Shown: positions 25,523 to 33,717, counted from the first letter of the stretch. The stretch: 38,480 nt of DNA from DASSBQ01 sp035250505 (GCA_035250505.1 DATFFC010000013.1:1-38480), one strand, 5' to 3'. The notes: generated by a model not told the origin, from the letters alone. Translations and numbers: made by a program.

Positions 25523-26740
25523 ATGACCATGACAGACTCTTGCCGCAGGCGTGTCGAGGCCGTTCAGCAGGCGATTCGCAAGCAGCCTGGATTGGATGGG
25601 TGGCTCTTCTACGATTTCCGGCACAGCGATCCGCTTTCCTACGGGGTGTTGCTCCTCGCCGCCGAGGTGCATGTCACTCGGCGCTGGTACTACTGGGTGC
25701 CGGCGGACGGAGTCCCGGTCAAGCTCGTGCACGGGATCGAACCGTATGTGCTGGATTCCTTGCCTGGAACGCGGCAATGTTATGTGTCTTGGCGGGAGCG
25801 CCAAACGGCCTTGCAACAGGTGCTTGAGGGAGCGAAGCGGGTGGCGATGCAATATTCGCCGTATAATGCCATCCCGTATGTCTCGCGAGTGGACGCCGGC
25901 ACGATCGAGCTGGTGAGAAGCTTCGGCATCGAAGTCGTCACCTCGGCCGATTTGGTCCAGCAATTTGAAGCGGTATGGGATGAGCGTCAGTTGCAATCCC
26001 ACTGCGCGGCGGCGGAGAGCTTGCGCCGCATCGTCGACGAAGCGTTTCGACATGTGGGTGATACAGTGGCACGCGCGGAGCCGTTCGGGGAGTACGAGTT
26101 GCAGCAGTTCATCCTCTCTCGTTTTCAATACTACGGCCTTGTGACTTCGAGTCCACCCATCGCTGCGATCAACGATCATAGTGCCGATCCCCACTACACC
26201 CCGTCCAAGAACACGAGCCGCCCCATTCGTTCCGGGGATTTGGTACTCATCGACTTGTGGGCCAAGCAGCCCACGGGCGGCGCGGTGTACGCCGATATTA
26301 CCTGGACCGGCTATGTAGGCAGCCGGGCACCCGACCGGCATCGGCAGATTTTCGAGATCGTACGACGCGCCCGGGATGCGGCATTGGCGTTTGTGCGGCA
26401 ACAGATCCGTGCGGGGAATTTTCCTTGCGGGTGGGAAGTGGATGACGTCTGCCGGCAGGTGGTTCGAGAAGCAGGGTACGGAGAACGCTTTATCCATAGG
26501 ACGGGCCATTCCATCGGCGTAGAAGTCCACGGGAACGGGGCGAACATCGACAATCTCGAAACACAGGACGGCCGTCGCCTCATGCCGGGCACCGGCTTTT
26601 CGATCGAGCCGGGCATCTATTTGCCGGGCGAGTTCGGGATTCGTAGCGAACTGGACGTGTATGTGTCGCCCGAAGAAGCGGTCGTCTATGGATTGCCGCT
26701 GCAAACCGAAATCATCCCGATTCTCCTTCATGATTCATAG
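25523..26740 (+). CDS. M24-family metallopeptidase (Xaa-Pro aminopeptidase-like)
   Basis: A 405-residue cytosolic peptidase with an N-terminal creatinase/prolidase-like domain (about 10-150) and a pita-bread catalytic domain. All five metal ligands of the family are visible: D244 in LIDLWAK, D258 in ADITWTG, H329 in RTGHSIG, E362 in SIEPGIY and E376 in RSELDVY. It probably cleaves Xaa-Pro bonds, but related non-peptidase enzymes share the fold. Start choice is ATG 25523 (or 25529), with no ribosome site but a promoter exactly upstream. Confidence 0.9.
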   Translation: MTMTDSCRRRVEAVQQAIRKQPGLDGWLFYDFRHSDPLSYGVLLLAAEVHVTRRWYYWVPADGVPVKLVHGIEPYVLDSLPGTRQCYVSWRERQTALQQVLEGAKRVAMQYSPYNAIPYVSRVDAGTIELVRSFGIEVVTSADLVQQFEAVWDERQLQSHCAAAESLRRIVDEAFRHVGDTVARAEPFGEYELQQFILSRFQYYGLVTSSPPIAAINDHSADPHYTPSKNTSRPIRSGDLVLIDLWAKQPTGGAVYADITWTGYVGSRAPDRHRQIFEIVRRARDAALAFVRQQIRAGNFPCGWEVDDVCRQVVREAGYGERFIHRTGHSIGVEVHGNGANIDNLETQDGRRLMPGTGFSIEPGIYLPGEFGIRSELDVYVSPEEAVVYGLPLQTEIIPILLHDS

Positions 26741-26762
26741 CCGCCACTAGACCGGCGCTTTC

Positions 26763-26790
26763 TTGACAGTCACAAGTCTCGGCATATATC
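26763..26790 (+). promoter_or_regulatory. Promoter upstream of tatA
   Basis: Perfect TTGACA (26763-26768), a 16-base spacer and TATATC (26785-26790). The predicted start is near 26797, giving an ~84-base leader that holds a hairpin with arms CCTCTC (26820-26825) and GAGAGG (26833-26838). Confidence 0.55.
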
Positions 26791-26819
26791 GTGGACTGTG
26801 GGGCCAGCCTCTCGCCAAG

Positions 26820-26838
26820 CCTCTCGCGTGGGGAGAGG
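26820..26838 (+). other. Hairpin in the tatA leader
   Basis: Six-base perfect arms CCTCTC and GAGAGG around a 7-base loop, about 43 bases before the tatA ATG. No U-tract follows. It may shield the mRNA 5' end; a role is not established. Confidence 0.35.
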
Positions 26839-26880
26839 GTTCACGCTCATCCAGCTTCTTAAGAGGAAAGGCCGGAAGCC

Positions 26881-27753
26881 ATGTTTGGCACAATGGGATT
26901 TTCAGAATTGATCATTATCCTCGTCATCGTCTTGATCATTTTCGGGGCGGGGAAGCTCCCTCAGATCGGCGAAGGCGTGGGGAAGGCGTTGAAGGGGTTC
27001 AAGAAGGAAGTGCATGATATTCCGCCCGCCGAACCGGAGCCTGCGCCGGCAGAGCAGGTCGCTGCTCAATCAACCGCTACGGCTCAGCCGCCGGCACCCG
27101 GGAACGCCGCGCCGAGCCAGCCGTCTTCGTCCGCTGAAACCGGCGCCCCAAAGCCGACGGCTCCCTATACTCCGGGACCAGAGGCGACGCCCGGGACGAC
27201 TGCTGCGTTGTTGGCCAATCTTGGCCCACAAGGGCCGGCGGCAAGTCAGCCTGCTAAACCACGTGTTGCCGGGACACCCGCAACTGCCGCGGGTCCCTCC
27301 CATGCCCCAAGTCCGTCGTCTCATCAAGCGCCGCCGACCATGGAGGACCGCATGGCGGCGCCGGCGCCGATGGCCCGCGCTCAATACCCCCCGTTGCCGC
27401 CTGGCGCGCAGGCAAAGCCCGCCGCGAAGCGGCCGTCGGCCGTCGTCAATAAGGATGCGGTGGCCCGAGTTCAAGCGGCACAGGCTGCGATGAAGGCGAA
27501 GGCCGGCCAGGCCAGGACCGGCCAGGCGACCACCGGCGTCTCCCCCCAAGATATGCAACATTTCGGCGAAGGTCTGGGCGACGCGTTGCGGACATTCCGC
27601 CAGGCTGTGTCCGACGTGCGCAATACCGTCGATCCCGAAATGCGAACCATTCAGGCCGAGATGGATGCCGCGCAAAAGGAACTCGAACAATCCGTTGAAG
27701 CTGCCAAGCAAGCGCCTCCCGTTGAAGAGCGGTCATCCGGAAAGCCTGCCTGA
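26881..27753 (+). CDS. tatA: TatA-family translocase subunit with long linker and second amphipathic helix
   Basis: A 290-residue protein, several times longer than ordinary TatA (about 60-100). Residues 1-22 are the membrane anchor (MFGTMGFSELIIILVIVLIIF). FGAGKLPQIGEG and the amphipathic helix 28-47 follow, with the invariant F-G hinge of TatA/TatB. Residues 50-220 are Pro/Ala-rich and low complexity. Residues 227-246 (HFGEGLGDALRTFRQAVSDV) repeat the amphipathic helix, 9 of 20 residues identical, followed by a charged coiled segment (EMRTIQAEMDAAQKELEQSV). TatA forms the pore of the twin-arginine export system; no tatC is in the window. AGGAAAGG lies about 12 bases before the ATG. The HEAT lipoprotein gene starts immediately after the stop. 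Confidence 0.88.
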   Translation: MFGTMGFSELIIILVIVLIIFGAGKLPQIGEGVGKALKGFKKEVHDIPPAEPEPAPAEQVAAQSTATAQPPAPGNAAPSQPSSSAETGAPKPTAPYTPGPEATPGTTAALLANLGPQGPAASQPAKPRVAGTPATAAGPSHAPSPSSHQAPPTMEDRMAAPAPMARAQYPPLPPGAQAKPAAKRPSAVVNKDAVARVQAAQAAMKAKAGQARTGQATTGVSPQDMQHFGEGLGDALRTFRQAVSDVRNTVDPEMRTIQAEMDAAQKELEQSVEAAKQAPPVEERSSGKPA

Positions 27754-28560
27754 GTGTCTTCAGTTGCCGTGAGCGCCGGCTTCCTCCATCGATCGGTGAT
27801 CCTTCCGCTCGGATCTTCGCTGCTTGCGACCCTCATGCTTTCAGGCTGTTATCTGGACACCCCGCCCGCGACCCCCGACACCGTATCGCAAATTCTTGTC
27901 GATCTGTTGAGAGATCCGAATCCGGAAATGCGACGCACGGCGGCCGAGGGGCTCGGCAAGATTGGAGCGTCCTTTCAGGCCGACGGCGTTGTTCGAGCGC
28001 TCGCTGATCCGGACCCTCGAGTTCGGGAAGCCGGCGTCATCGCGTTGGGGCGGCTATCTGTTCAGACGGACGGCGTGCAGAGGCTCTTGGAGGCGTTGAG
28101 GGATCCGGCTGTTCCTGTTCGGAGAGCGGCGGCTCGGAGTCTCGGTGAATTGGACGAGGTACCGTCTGCAGTGGAAGGCGATCTTGCGCGGCTGCTGAAA
28201 GACCCGGATACAGCAAAACGCCGGGCTGCGATACAGGCTCTGATCCAAATCGCAGTACCCGGGGCCTTCCCCCACGTGGCGGTGGCCGTCCGGGATCCGG
28301 ATGCGGAAGTGAGGCAAGGAGCGGTCGCTGCGCTCGGTGAGTGGTGGGGAGAGAGGGCGATTCCGTTATTACGGGATCGATTGGCGCATGATGCAGTGGC
28401 CGGTGTGCGGGCCGAGGCCGCATACCGGTTGGGAAAGGTCGGCGATCACCAGTTGGTGAAGGAGCTTACCCGTGCGGCGGAGGCCGATCAGGATGCGGTC
28501 GTCCGGCTGTGGGCGAGATGGGCGAGCGGGCAGCTCAACCGCACGCCCGGCTCCGGTTGA
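27754..28560 (+). CDS. HEAT-repeat lipoprotein
   Basis: A 268-residue predicted lipoprotein. The signal peptide ends in the lipobox LMLSGC with lipidated Cys32. The rest is seven HEAT-type helical repeats (for example LLRDPNPEMRRTAAEGLGKIG, ALADPDPRVREAGVIALGRL, ALRDPAVPVRRAAARSLGEL), each with the D-P-x2-x-V-R-x2-A core. It is likely a membrane-anchored protein-binding scaffold in the periplasm or outer membrane. It starts with GTG directly after the tatA TGA (TGAGTG), so it is translationally coupled to tatA. Its last 26 bases overlap, tail to tail, the convergent PilZ gene. Confidence 0.85.
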   Translation: MSSVAVSAGFLHRSVILPLGSSLLATLMLSGCYLDTPPATPDTVSQILVDLLRDPNPEMRRTAAEGLGKIGASFQADGVVRALADPDPRVREAGVIALGRLSVQTDGVQRLLEALRDPAVPVRRAAARSLGELDEVPSAVEGDLARLLKDPDTAKRRAAIQALIQIAVPGAFPHVAVAVRDPDAEVRQGAVAALGEWWGERAIPLLRDRLAHDAVAGVRAEAAYRLGKVGDHQLVKELTRAAEADQDAVVRLWARWASGQLNRTPGSG

Positions 28561-29053
28561 GGGCATTGGTCAGTTCGATGAGCCGATGTCGCGCATCCTC
28601 GTCGATTTCCGTGAATTGCACTCCCATGCCGGGAAACAGGAGATAGCGCTCCGCTTTGGGGCGGGTCCAGGCCACCTTGGCTTTGGCTCTATATTTGTCG
28701 GTCGGACGATCAGGAAGCGCGAACTCCACGGTCAATTCCGTTCCCGGCGTCAACGGTGAGCTGCTTTCGATAAACAGCCCCCCTCCTCCGATCCCGCCCG
28801 TTAAACTGTCGAAGTGCTTGCCCTCCGGCGTCGTGCACCGCACTTTGACGGCCAGCGGCGCGCGCGGATGCGCTCGGCTGTGGGCAAATCGTGTATCTTC
28901 ATCGGTGGCTAGGATGCGCTCGATCAGCGTGCCCCATCCCACGGTGCCCAGCGGCTGCCCTTTTTCGCCGATCAGCGACAACGTTTCTTGGTCGCAGTCA
29001 ATTTCGAGGACTTTGCCGACATGCTCTTGAACCGTTGTGACCGGAAACCTCAT
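28535..29053 (-). CDS. PilZ-domain protein A
   Basis: A 172-residue protein with an N-terminal ~60-residue adaptor (VTTVQEHVGKVLEIDCDQE...LGTVGWGTLIERIL) and a PilZ domain. The c-di-GMP signature is partial: HPRAPLAVKVRC supplies the RxxxR-like arginines, and FDSLTGGIGGGGLFIES replaces the usual D/N-x-S-x2-G. C-di-GMP binding is therefore possible but not assured. Start ATG 29053 has GGAG eight bases upstream; the much longer in-frame extension runs into the upstream paralogue. It is a tandem paralogue of the gene at 29110, 56 bases apart. Confidence 0.85.
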   Translation of the reverse strand: MRFPVTTVQEHVGKVLEIDCDQETLSLIGEKGQPLGTVGWGTLIERILATDEDTRFAHSRAHPRAPLAVKVRCTTPEGKHFDSLTGGIGGGGLFIESSSPLTPGTELTVEFALPDRPTDKYRAKAKVAWTRPKAERYLLFPGMGVQFTEIDEDARHRLIELTNALNRSRACG

Positions 29054-29109
29054 ATGGATTCTCCGCGGGGTGCATGGGAGTGAAGAGGATGTTCTGCTCG
29101 GAAGATTCG

Positions 29110-29637
29110 CTAACCCTGCGAGCCGCCTTGATTCGCTGTCCTGACTGAATGGACCAGGTTCAATACGCGGGTCCTGGTCTCGGTTGCAATATCCGTAAAC
29201 CGCACGCCCATGCCGGGACTGAATGTATATTGATCGGCTCTCGGGCAGACCCAGGCCACGACTCCTTTGGCGGACAGCCATTCCGTCGGAGAATCCGGCA
29301 AGGAAAACTCTAAGACCAGCTTTGTGCCGACCGGGAGCGGCCCCTCGCTCTCAATAAAGAGCCCGCCGCCCCCTATTCCGCCGGCCCGGCTCTCCATGTG
29401 GAGGCCTTGCGGAGTGTTGTACTTGACTCGTATCGAAAGAGAAATCCGTGGTTCAGTGCGGCCGTCTTCCGCCTGGTTGGGTTTCCGGTAGGCGAGGATA
29501 TGATCGATGATGAAATCCCAGGGGAGGGTTCCCAACGTTTCGCCGTTGATTCCGAAGAGTGTAATGGTCTCCCGGGCATTGTCCAAGTGAAGCGATTTGC
29601 CCTTGTGCCGGGCACTCGAGACCACCGGGAGTTTCAC
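29110..29637 (-). CDS. PilZ-domain protein B
   Basis: A 175-residue paralogue of the downstream gene with the same layout: an adaptor (HKGKSLHLDNARETITLFG...LGTLPWDFIIDHIL) followed by a PilZ domain with EPRISLSIRVKYNTP and SRAGGIGGGGLFIES. Both share the PGMGV-F motif near the end. The start is GTG 29637 with AAGGAAG upstream, preceded by a recognisable promoter. The two proteins probably arose by tandem duplication and may answer the same second messenger with different targets. Confidence 0.85.
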   Translation of the reverse strand: MKLPVVSSARHKGKSLHLDNARETITLFGINGETLGTLPWDFIIDHILAYRKPNQAEDGRTEPRISLSIRVKYNTPQGLHMESRAGGIGGGGLFIESEGPLPVGTKLVLEFSLPDSPTEWLSAKGVVAWVCPRADQYTFSPGMGVRFTDIATETRTRVLNLVHSVRTANQGGSQG

Positions 29638-29680
29638 GTCGCGTTCTTCCTTAGGGAGATAATCGTCCTCTGTTGTAGGT

Positions 29681-29708
29681 AGTATAGCGCAGAGTTCGGA
29701 AATGTCGA
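29681..29708 (-). promoter_or_regulatory. Promoter of the PilZ pair
   Basis: On the minus strand: TCGACA (29708-29703), a 16-base spacer and TATACT (29686-29681). Each hexamer matches consensus at 5 of 6. The predicted start is near 29674, about 37 bases before GTG 29637. Confidence 0.6.
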
Positions 29709-29834
29709 TACATTGGGTGATTCAGAGAATCAGGGCTCTCTTGGCGCCGACCGGTGACGCGTCATCGAACCATGGCATGCCGGTAGTGGCTGGCATAGGC
29801 CGAAGCGCAAGAGAAGGCCGACGGCCGAAGGGGG

Positions 29835-31091
29835 TCAGGCGCTCTTGATGTCTTTGTCCTGCTCGAAGAGCCGGATCGGCGGATGCTTGCCGGCGATCAC
29901 TTCTTCGGTAATGACGACTTCCTTGATCTGCTTCTGGGAGGGCGCGTCATACATCAGGTCGAGCATGACTTCTTCAAGGATGGCGCGGAGACCGCGGGCT
30001 CCTGTTTTCTGGGTATAGGCCTTGCGGGCGATCGCCCCTAGAGCCCCGTCCGTGAATCTCAACTTGACCTTCTCGAAGCTCAAGAGCTTTTCGTACTGTT
30101 TGGTCAGGGCGTTCCTGGGTTCAGTCAGAATTCGTATCAGCGCTCTTTCGTCGAGTTCATCCAGGGTCGCGACAACGGGCAGCCTCCCGATAAATTCGGG
30201 GATCAGACCGTATTTGAGAAGGTCTTCGGGTTGAACGAAGGGCAGTAACTCTCCCAACCGGACGTCGTTGCGGCCGCGGACGTCCGCTCCGAACCCCATC
30301 GACTTTCTGTTCAGGCGCTGCTCGATGATCTGTTCCAGGCCGACAAAGGCGCCTCCGCAGACGAAGAGAATGTTGGCCGTATTCACCTGGATGAATTCTT
30401 GATGGGGATGTTTTCGCCCGCCCTGCGGCGGGACATTGGCGACCGTGCCTTCGATCAACTTGAGGAGCGCCTGCTGCACTCCTTCTCCGGACACGTCGCG
30501 GGTGATCGACGGACTATCGCTCTTCCGGCTGATCTTGTCGATTTCGTCGATGTAGACAATACCCCGTTCCGCGCGCTCCACGTCGTAGTCGGCGGCCTGC
30601 AGCAGCTTGAGAATGATGTTCTCGACGTCCTCACCGACATACCCGGCCTCGGTGAGCGTGGTGGCATCGGCAAGCGTAAACGGCACATCGAGATACTTGG
30701 CCAAGGTTTGGGCCAAGAGCGTCTTGCCGGTCCCCGTGGGGCCGATCATGAGAATGTTGCCTTTTTGAAGCTCGACGTCGTCGACGTCTTTCTCTTTTGC
30801 CGAGATGCGCTTATAGTGATTGTGAACCGCTACGGAGAGAATCTTTTTCGCCCGGTCCTGCCCGACCACATACTGGTCGAGATGGTGCTTGATGTCCGCC
30901 GGTTTCTTCAGTTTCGATGAGATCTCTTCTTTGGCCTCTTCCCAGTCCTCGGCAATGATGTCGTTGCACAGATTGACGCATTCGTCGCAGATGTAGACCG
31001 TCGGACCGGCAATCAGCTTGCGGACTTCATCACGGCTCTTCCCGCAGAACGAGCAACGCAGGTGCCGATCGATCTTCTCCTGTTTGGCCAT
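29835..31091 (-). CDS. clpX: ATP-dependent Clp protease ATP-binding subunit ClpX
   Basis: A 418-residue AAA+ unfoldase that feeds substrates to ClpP. The N-terminal zinc-binding domain (CSFCGKSRDEV...CDECVNLC, residues 14-42) recognises adaptors. Walker A is GPTGTGKT near 115, Walker B is IVYIDEIDKI near 178, and sensor residues in the C-terminal small domain are present (QKTGARGLRAIL). Length and motifs are normal. ATG 31091 has AGGAGG upstream and follows the clpP stop by 13 bases. It is the last gene of the tRNA-Leu-tig-clpP-clpX block. Confidence 0.98.
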   Translation of the reverse strand: MAKQEKIDRHLRCSFCGKSRDEVRKLIAGPTVYICDECVNLCNDIIAEDWEEAKEEISSKLKKPADIKHHLDQYVVGQDRAKKILSVAVHNHYKRISAKEKDVDDVELQKGNILMIGPTGTGKTLLAQTLAKYLDVPFTLADATTLTEAGYVGEDVENIILKLLQAADYDVERAERGIVYIDEIDKISRKSDSPSITRDVSGEGVQQALLKLIEGTVANVPPQGGRKHPHQEFIQVNTANILFVCGGAFVGLEQIIEQRLNRKSMGFGADVRGRNDVRLGELLPFVQPEDLLKYGLIPEFIGRLPVVATLDELDERALIRILTEPRNALTKQYEKLLSFEKVKLRFTDGALGAIARKAYTQKTGARGLRAILEEVMLDLMYDAPSQKQIKEVVITEEVIAGKHPPIRLFEQDKDIKSA

Positions 31092-31104
31092 GCTGCCTCC
31101 TGTC

Positions 31105-31743
31105 TTACGCGCTCTTGCCGGTTTCCTTCGACTGTTCGGCGGCCCCGGGAACTTTGAAACTTTTCAGCGGTCTCGTGATGACCTCGTCGATCAAGCCGTA
31201 CTTCTTCGCTTCTTCCCCCGACATGAAATAGTCTCGTTCCGTGTCCAGGGCGATCTTGTCGAGGGCCTGACCGGTATGCTTGGCCAGAATGTCGTTGAGC
31301 CGTTCACGGATTTTGAGAATTTCCCGGGCATGGATGTCGATTTCGGTCGCTTGCCCCTGAAACCCGCCCATCGGCTGATGGATCATCACCCGGGCATTGG
31401 GCAGGGCGTAGCGTTTGCCTTTGCTGCCGGCGGTGAGTAACAATGCCCCCATGCTGGCGGCCTGCCCCAGACAGATCGTCGTGATCGGTGGTTTCACGTA
31501 TTGCATGGTGTCATAGATGCCGAGTCCTGCGGTGACGCTCCCACCCGGTGAATTGATGTACAGATTGATGTCCTTTTCAGGGTCCTCGGCCTCGAGGAAG
31601 AGCAACTGAGCGATGATCAGATTCGCAAAGATGTCATCGATTGGAGCGCCCAAGAAGATAATGCGGTCTTTCAGGAGGCGGGAATAAATATCATAGGCCC
31701 GCTCACCACGATTGGTTTGCTCAATGACGATCGGAACTAACAT
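31105..31743 (-). CDS. clpP: ATP-dependent Clp protease proteolytic subunit ClpP
   Basis: A 212-residue serine protease that forms the 14-mer chamber. The catalytic Ser is in GQAASMGALLL near 99, His in NARVMIHQPMGG near 124, and Asp in LDTERDYFM near 173; the N-terminal processing region MLVPIVIEQTNRGER is typical. ATG 31743 has AAGGA eight bases upstream. It is preceded by a 123-base gap after tig that contains a stem-loop. Confidence 0.98.
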   Translation of the reverse strand: MLVPIVIEQTNRGERAYDIYSRLLKDRIIFLGAPIDDIFANLIIAQLLFLEAEDPEKDINLYINSPGGSVTAGLGIYDTMQYVKPPITTICLGQAASMGALLLTAGSKGKRYALPNARVMIHQPMGGFQGQATEIDIHAREILKIRERLNDILAKHTGQALDKIALDTERDYFMSGEEAKKYGLIDEVITRPLKSFKVPGAAEQSKETGKSA

Positions 31744-31822
31744 ACGGCACGATCCTTTCCGTTTAGAGAGGCGCTACGCTTCACTGTAACATATTCAGGC
31801 CGGAACCCGCGGACCATGCGAG

Positions 31823-31842
31823 GCCCGTTTTCTAAGACGGGC
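31823..31842. other. Hairpin in the tig-clpP gap
   Basis: Perfect 6-base arms GCCCGT (31823-31828) and ACGGGC (31837-31842) around the loop TTTCTAAG. There is no U-tract, so it is more likely a processing or stability element than a terminator. Confidence 0.4.
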
Positions 31843-31866
31843 GCGGCGCGGACCGGCGCCTGTCCG

Positions 31867-33189
31867 CTATCCCTGGATGACCGAGTGGCGATAGACGAAG
31901 TCCAGCGTCTTATCCGCCAACACCCGGCTCCGCAAATCATCCAATGATTCCTGCCCGCCCGCCTGAATCATGCGAGTGACCTCGTCCACGGACAACTTGA
32001 CTTCCGAGGCCAGACGGGCGATTTCCTCGTTCAATTCTTCATTGGTGACGGTTAAACCTTCCTTGTCCGCGATGGCCTCGAGGATGAGCCCCATTTTAAC
32101 CCGACGCTCCGCTTCCGGCCGATGTTCGGCCTGCAGCTTGGCGATCTCTTCCGTGCGGGATCCGGCACCGGACTCCCTGGTATCGGCGGTCTTGCGTTGG
32201 CGGGATTGGAGGATTTGGCGAATCATAGCGGTCAGTTCCCGTTCCACCAGGGTCTCCGGCAGATCAAAATGATGCATCTCAGACAGCCGTTTCATGATGG
32301 TGTCTTTATAGGAGGCCTCGATGTCCTTCTTCAAAGCCCGCTCCATTTCGCCGCGGAGATGGTTCTTAAGTTCTTGTAGCGAGGAGTATGGGCCGCAATC
32401 CTTCGCGAACTCGTCATCGAGCGCCGGCAATTGCTTGTGCTTGATGCCGCGAATCGTGAACCGAAAAATCACGGTTTTTCCGGCAACGCGTTGGTCGGGA
32501 TGAGTCGAGGGATACTCTTGGGGAACTTCGACGATGTCACCCTCCTTCTTGCCGAGAAGATGGCGATCGACCTCGACTCCGAGGATGGAGGCCTTCGATC
32601 CGACTCTATGCAATTGCGCTTCTTTGGATGTTCCCTCAAGCACGTGATCGTCGAGACGGCCTTCGACATCGAGAAGGGCGAAGTGTCCTTCGGCCAATAC
32701 CGACCCTGCCGGGGCCGGGTGGAGCTGCGCCATCCGTTCACGAAACACCTCCAACGCCTTGTCCACCTGCTCATCCGAAACTGTCCGGGTATCGGGCTTT
32801 AGAGAAATGGGATTGGGAGCCTTGTAATCGCGAAGCTGGATCGTCGGCTTGATCTCAACGGTTGCCGTAAAGCTAAACGCGGCATCCCGGCTGATCTTCA
32901 CCCGCTCCAAGGGCGGGATTTCCACGACAACCGGTACGATGCCGGCCTGGCGGATCGCCTTATCGTAATAGTCCGGAACGAGCGAACGGATCACGTCCTC
33001 TTCGACCTCCTTGGCGTACCGTTTCTCCAAGAGCTGGACCGGCGCTTTGCCCGGGCGAAATCCGGGGATCCGCACCTGCTTGTTGAGTTCGGTATAGGCG
33101 CGAACAAAACGCTGTTGCACCTCCTCGACCGGGACTTCAATCTTCAGCGCGCGTTTCATGGGCCCGAGTTCGGTCACTTCCATTCGCAT
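31867..33189 (-). CDS. tig: Trigger factor Tig
   Basis: A 440-residue ribosome-associated chaperone and prolyl isomerase. The N-terminal ribosome-binding domain carries FRPGKAPVQLLEKRYAKEV, the equivalent of the GFRxGKxP loop, near residue 46. A FKBP-like PPIase domain follows (about 160-245), and then the helical C-terminal chaperone arms. ATG 33189 (or 33183) is used, with GGAGG about 12 bases upstream; a much longer frame would run through the tRNA and is rejected. The tig-clpP-clpX order is conserved in many bacteria and couples folding with degradation. Confidence 0.96.
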   Translation of the reverse strand: MRMEVTELGPMKRALKIEVPVEEVQQRFVRAYTELNKQVRIPGFRPGKAPVQLLEKRYAKEVEEDVIRSLVPDYYDKAIRQAGIVPVVVEIPPLERVKISRDAAFSFTATVEIKPTIQLRDYKAPNPISLKPDTRTVSDEQVDKALEVFRERMAQLHPAPAGSVLAEGHFALLDVEGRLDDHVLEGTSKEAQLHRVGSKASILGVEVDRHLLGKKEGDIVEVPQEYPSTHPDQRVAGKTVIFRFTIRGIKHKQLPALDDEFAKDCGPYSSLQELKNHLRGEMERALKKDIEASYKDTIMKRLSEMHHFDLPETLVERELTAMIRQILQSRQRKTADTRESGAGSRTEEIAKLQAEHRPEAERRVKMGLILEAIADKEGLTVTNEELNEEIARLASEVKLSVDEVTRMIQAGGQESLDDLRSRVLADKTLDFVYRHSVIQG

Positions 33190-33250
33190 ATCGGACTGAA
33201 ACCTCCAGCTAATACTGATTGTATGGCGTCTAAGGTAAGACCCGGGAGAA

Positions 33251-33333
33251 TGGTGCGAGAGGGGGGACTTGAACCCCCACGGTTGCCCACGAGATCCTAA
33301 GTCTCGCGCGTCTGCCAGTTCCGCCACTCTCGC
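33251..33333 (-). tRNA. tRNA-Leu (anticodon UAG)
   Basis: Reads on the minus strand from 33333 with acceptor arms GCGAGAG / CTCTCGC, discriminator A and encoded CCA at 33253-33251. The anticodon stem CGAGA/TCTCG encloses loop CTTAGGA, giving anticodon TAG (UAG), which reads CUN codons. The variable arm (GGGCAACC) and T arm GGGGG-TTCAAGT-CCCCC fit class II leucine tRNA. It lies 61 bases upstream of tig in the same direction, so a shared transcript is likely. Confidence 0.97.
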
Positions 33334-33402
33334 ACGCCGCGGAGCCTCGTTCAACAGAGCAGGGCCGGCAAAAGCGTGCGGGGAGACCTTTAATTATGGC
33401 CT

Positions 33403-33432
33403 CTTGTACCGTTGAACGGCAGGAAGTGTCAA
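33403..33432 (-). promoter_or_regulatory. Promoter for tRNA-Leu(UAG) and probably tig-clpP-clpX
   Basis: On the minus strand: TTGACA (33432-33427), an 18-base spacer and TACAAG (33408-33403). The predicted start is near 33396, about 63 bases before the tRNA. No separate strong promoter is visible between the tRNA and tig. Confidence 0.6.
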
Positions 33433-33717
33433 CCCATCTCACGCAGGACGCGATATCGGCCCGAATGAGCCGTTATCGAGGACCTGGTGAGCGAAAGAGT
33501 CAGGAGAGCAGGCTTCGTCGCCGATCGGTTGCCGATTGCGTTTGCTGGTAATGAAATGACGTGCGAGCGTATAATCTTAGTCCTGTAGGATCGATCTTCG
33601 CGGTTGCAGCACCTCACGATCAACATAGTCTAGTGCCGAATAATGAGATGTAACCGGATAGAGCCCGTCTAGGCGATCATTCATAAGCTCGGAATCCTTT
33701 CTCCAAGGAGGACTGAG
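33433..33717. other. Intergenic region between the tRNA promoter and the HEAT gene
   Basis: No coding frame is convincing here. On the plus strand TATAAT occurs at 33570-33575 with no good -35 at the right distance, and AAGGAGG sits just before ATG 33718. Nothing else is seen. Confidence 0.4.

Noticed and set aside
27061..27540. Pro/Ala-rich DNA in tatA as a CRISPR or tandem-repeat array
   Set aside because: The repetition is at the level of amino-acid composition; there are no regular direct repeats or spacers.
31867..33354. 495-codon trigger-factor frame starting inside the tRNA
   Set aside because: The first 55 codons read through tRNA-Leu; the true start is ATG 33189/33183.
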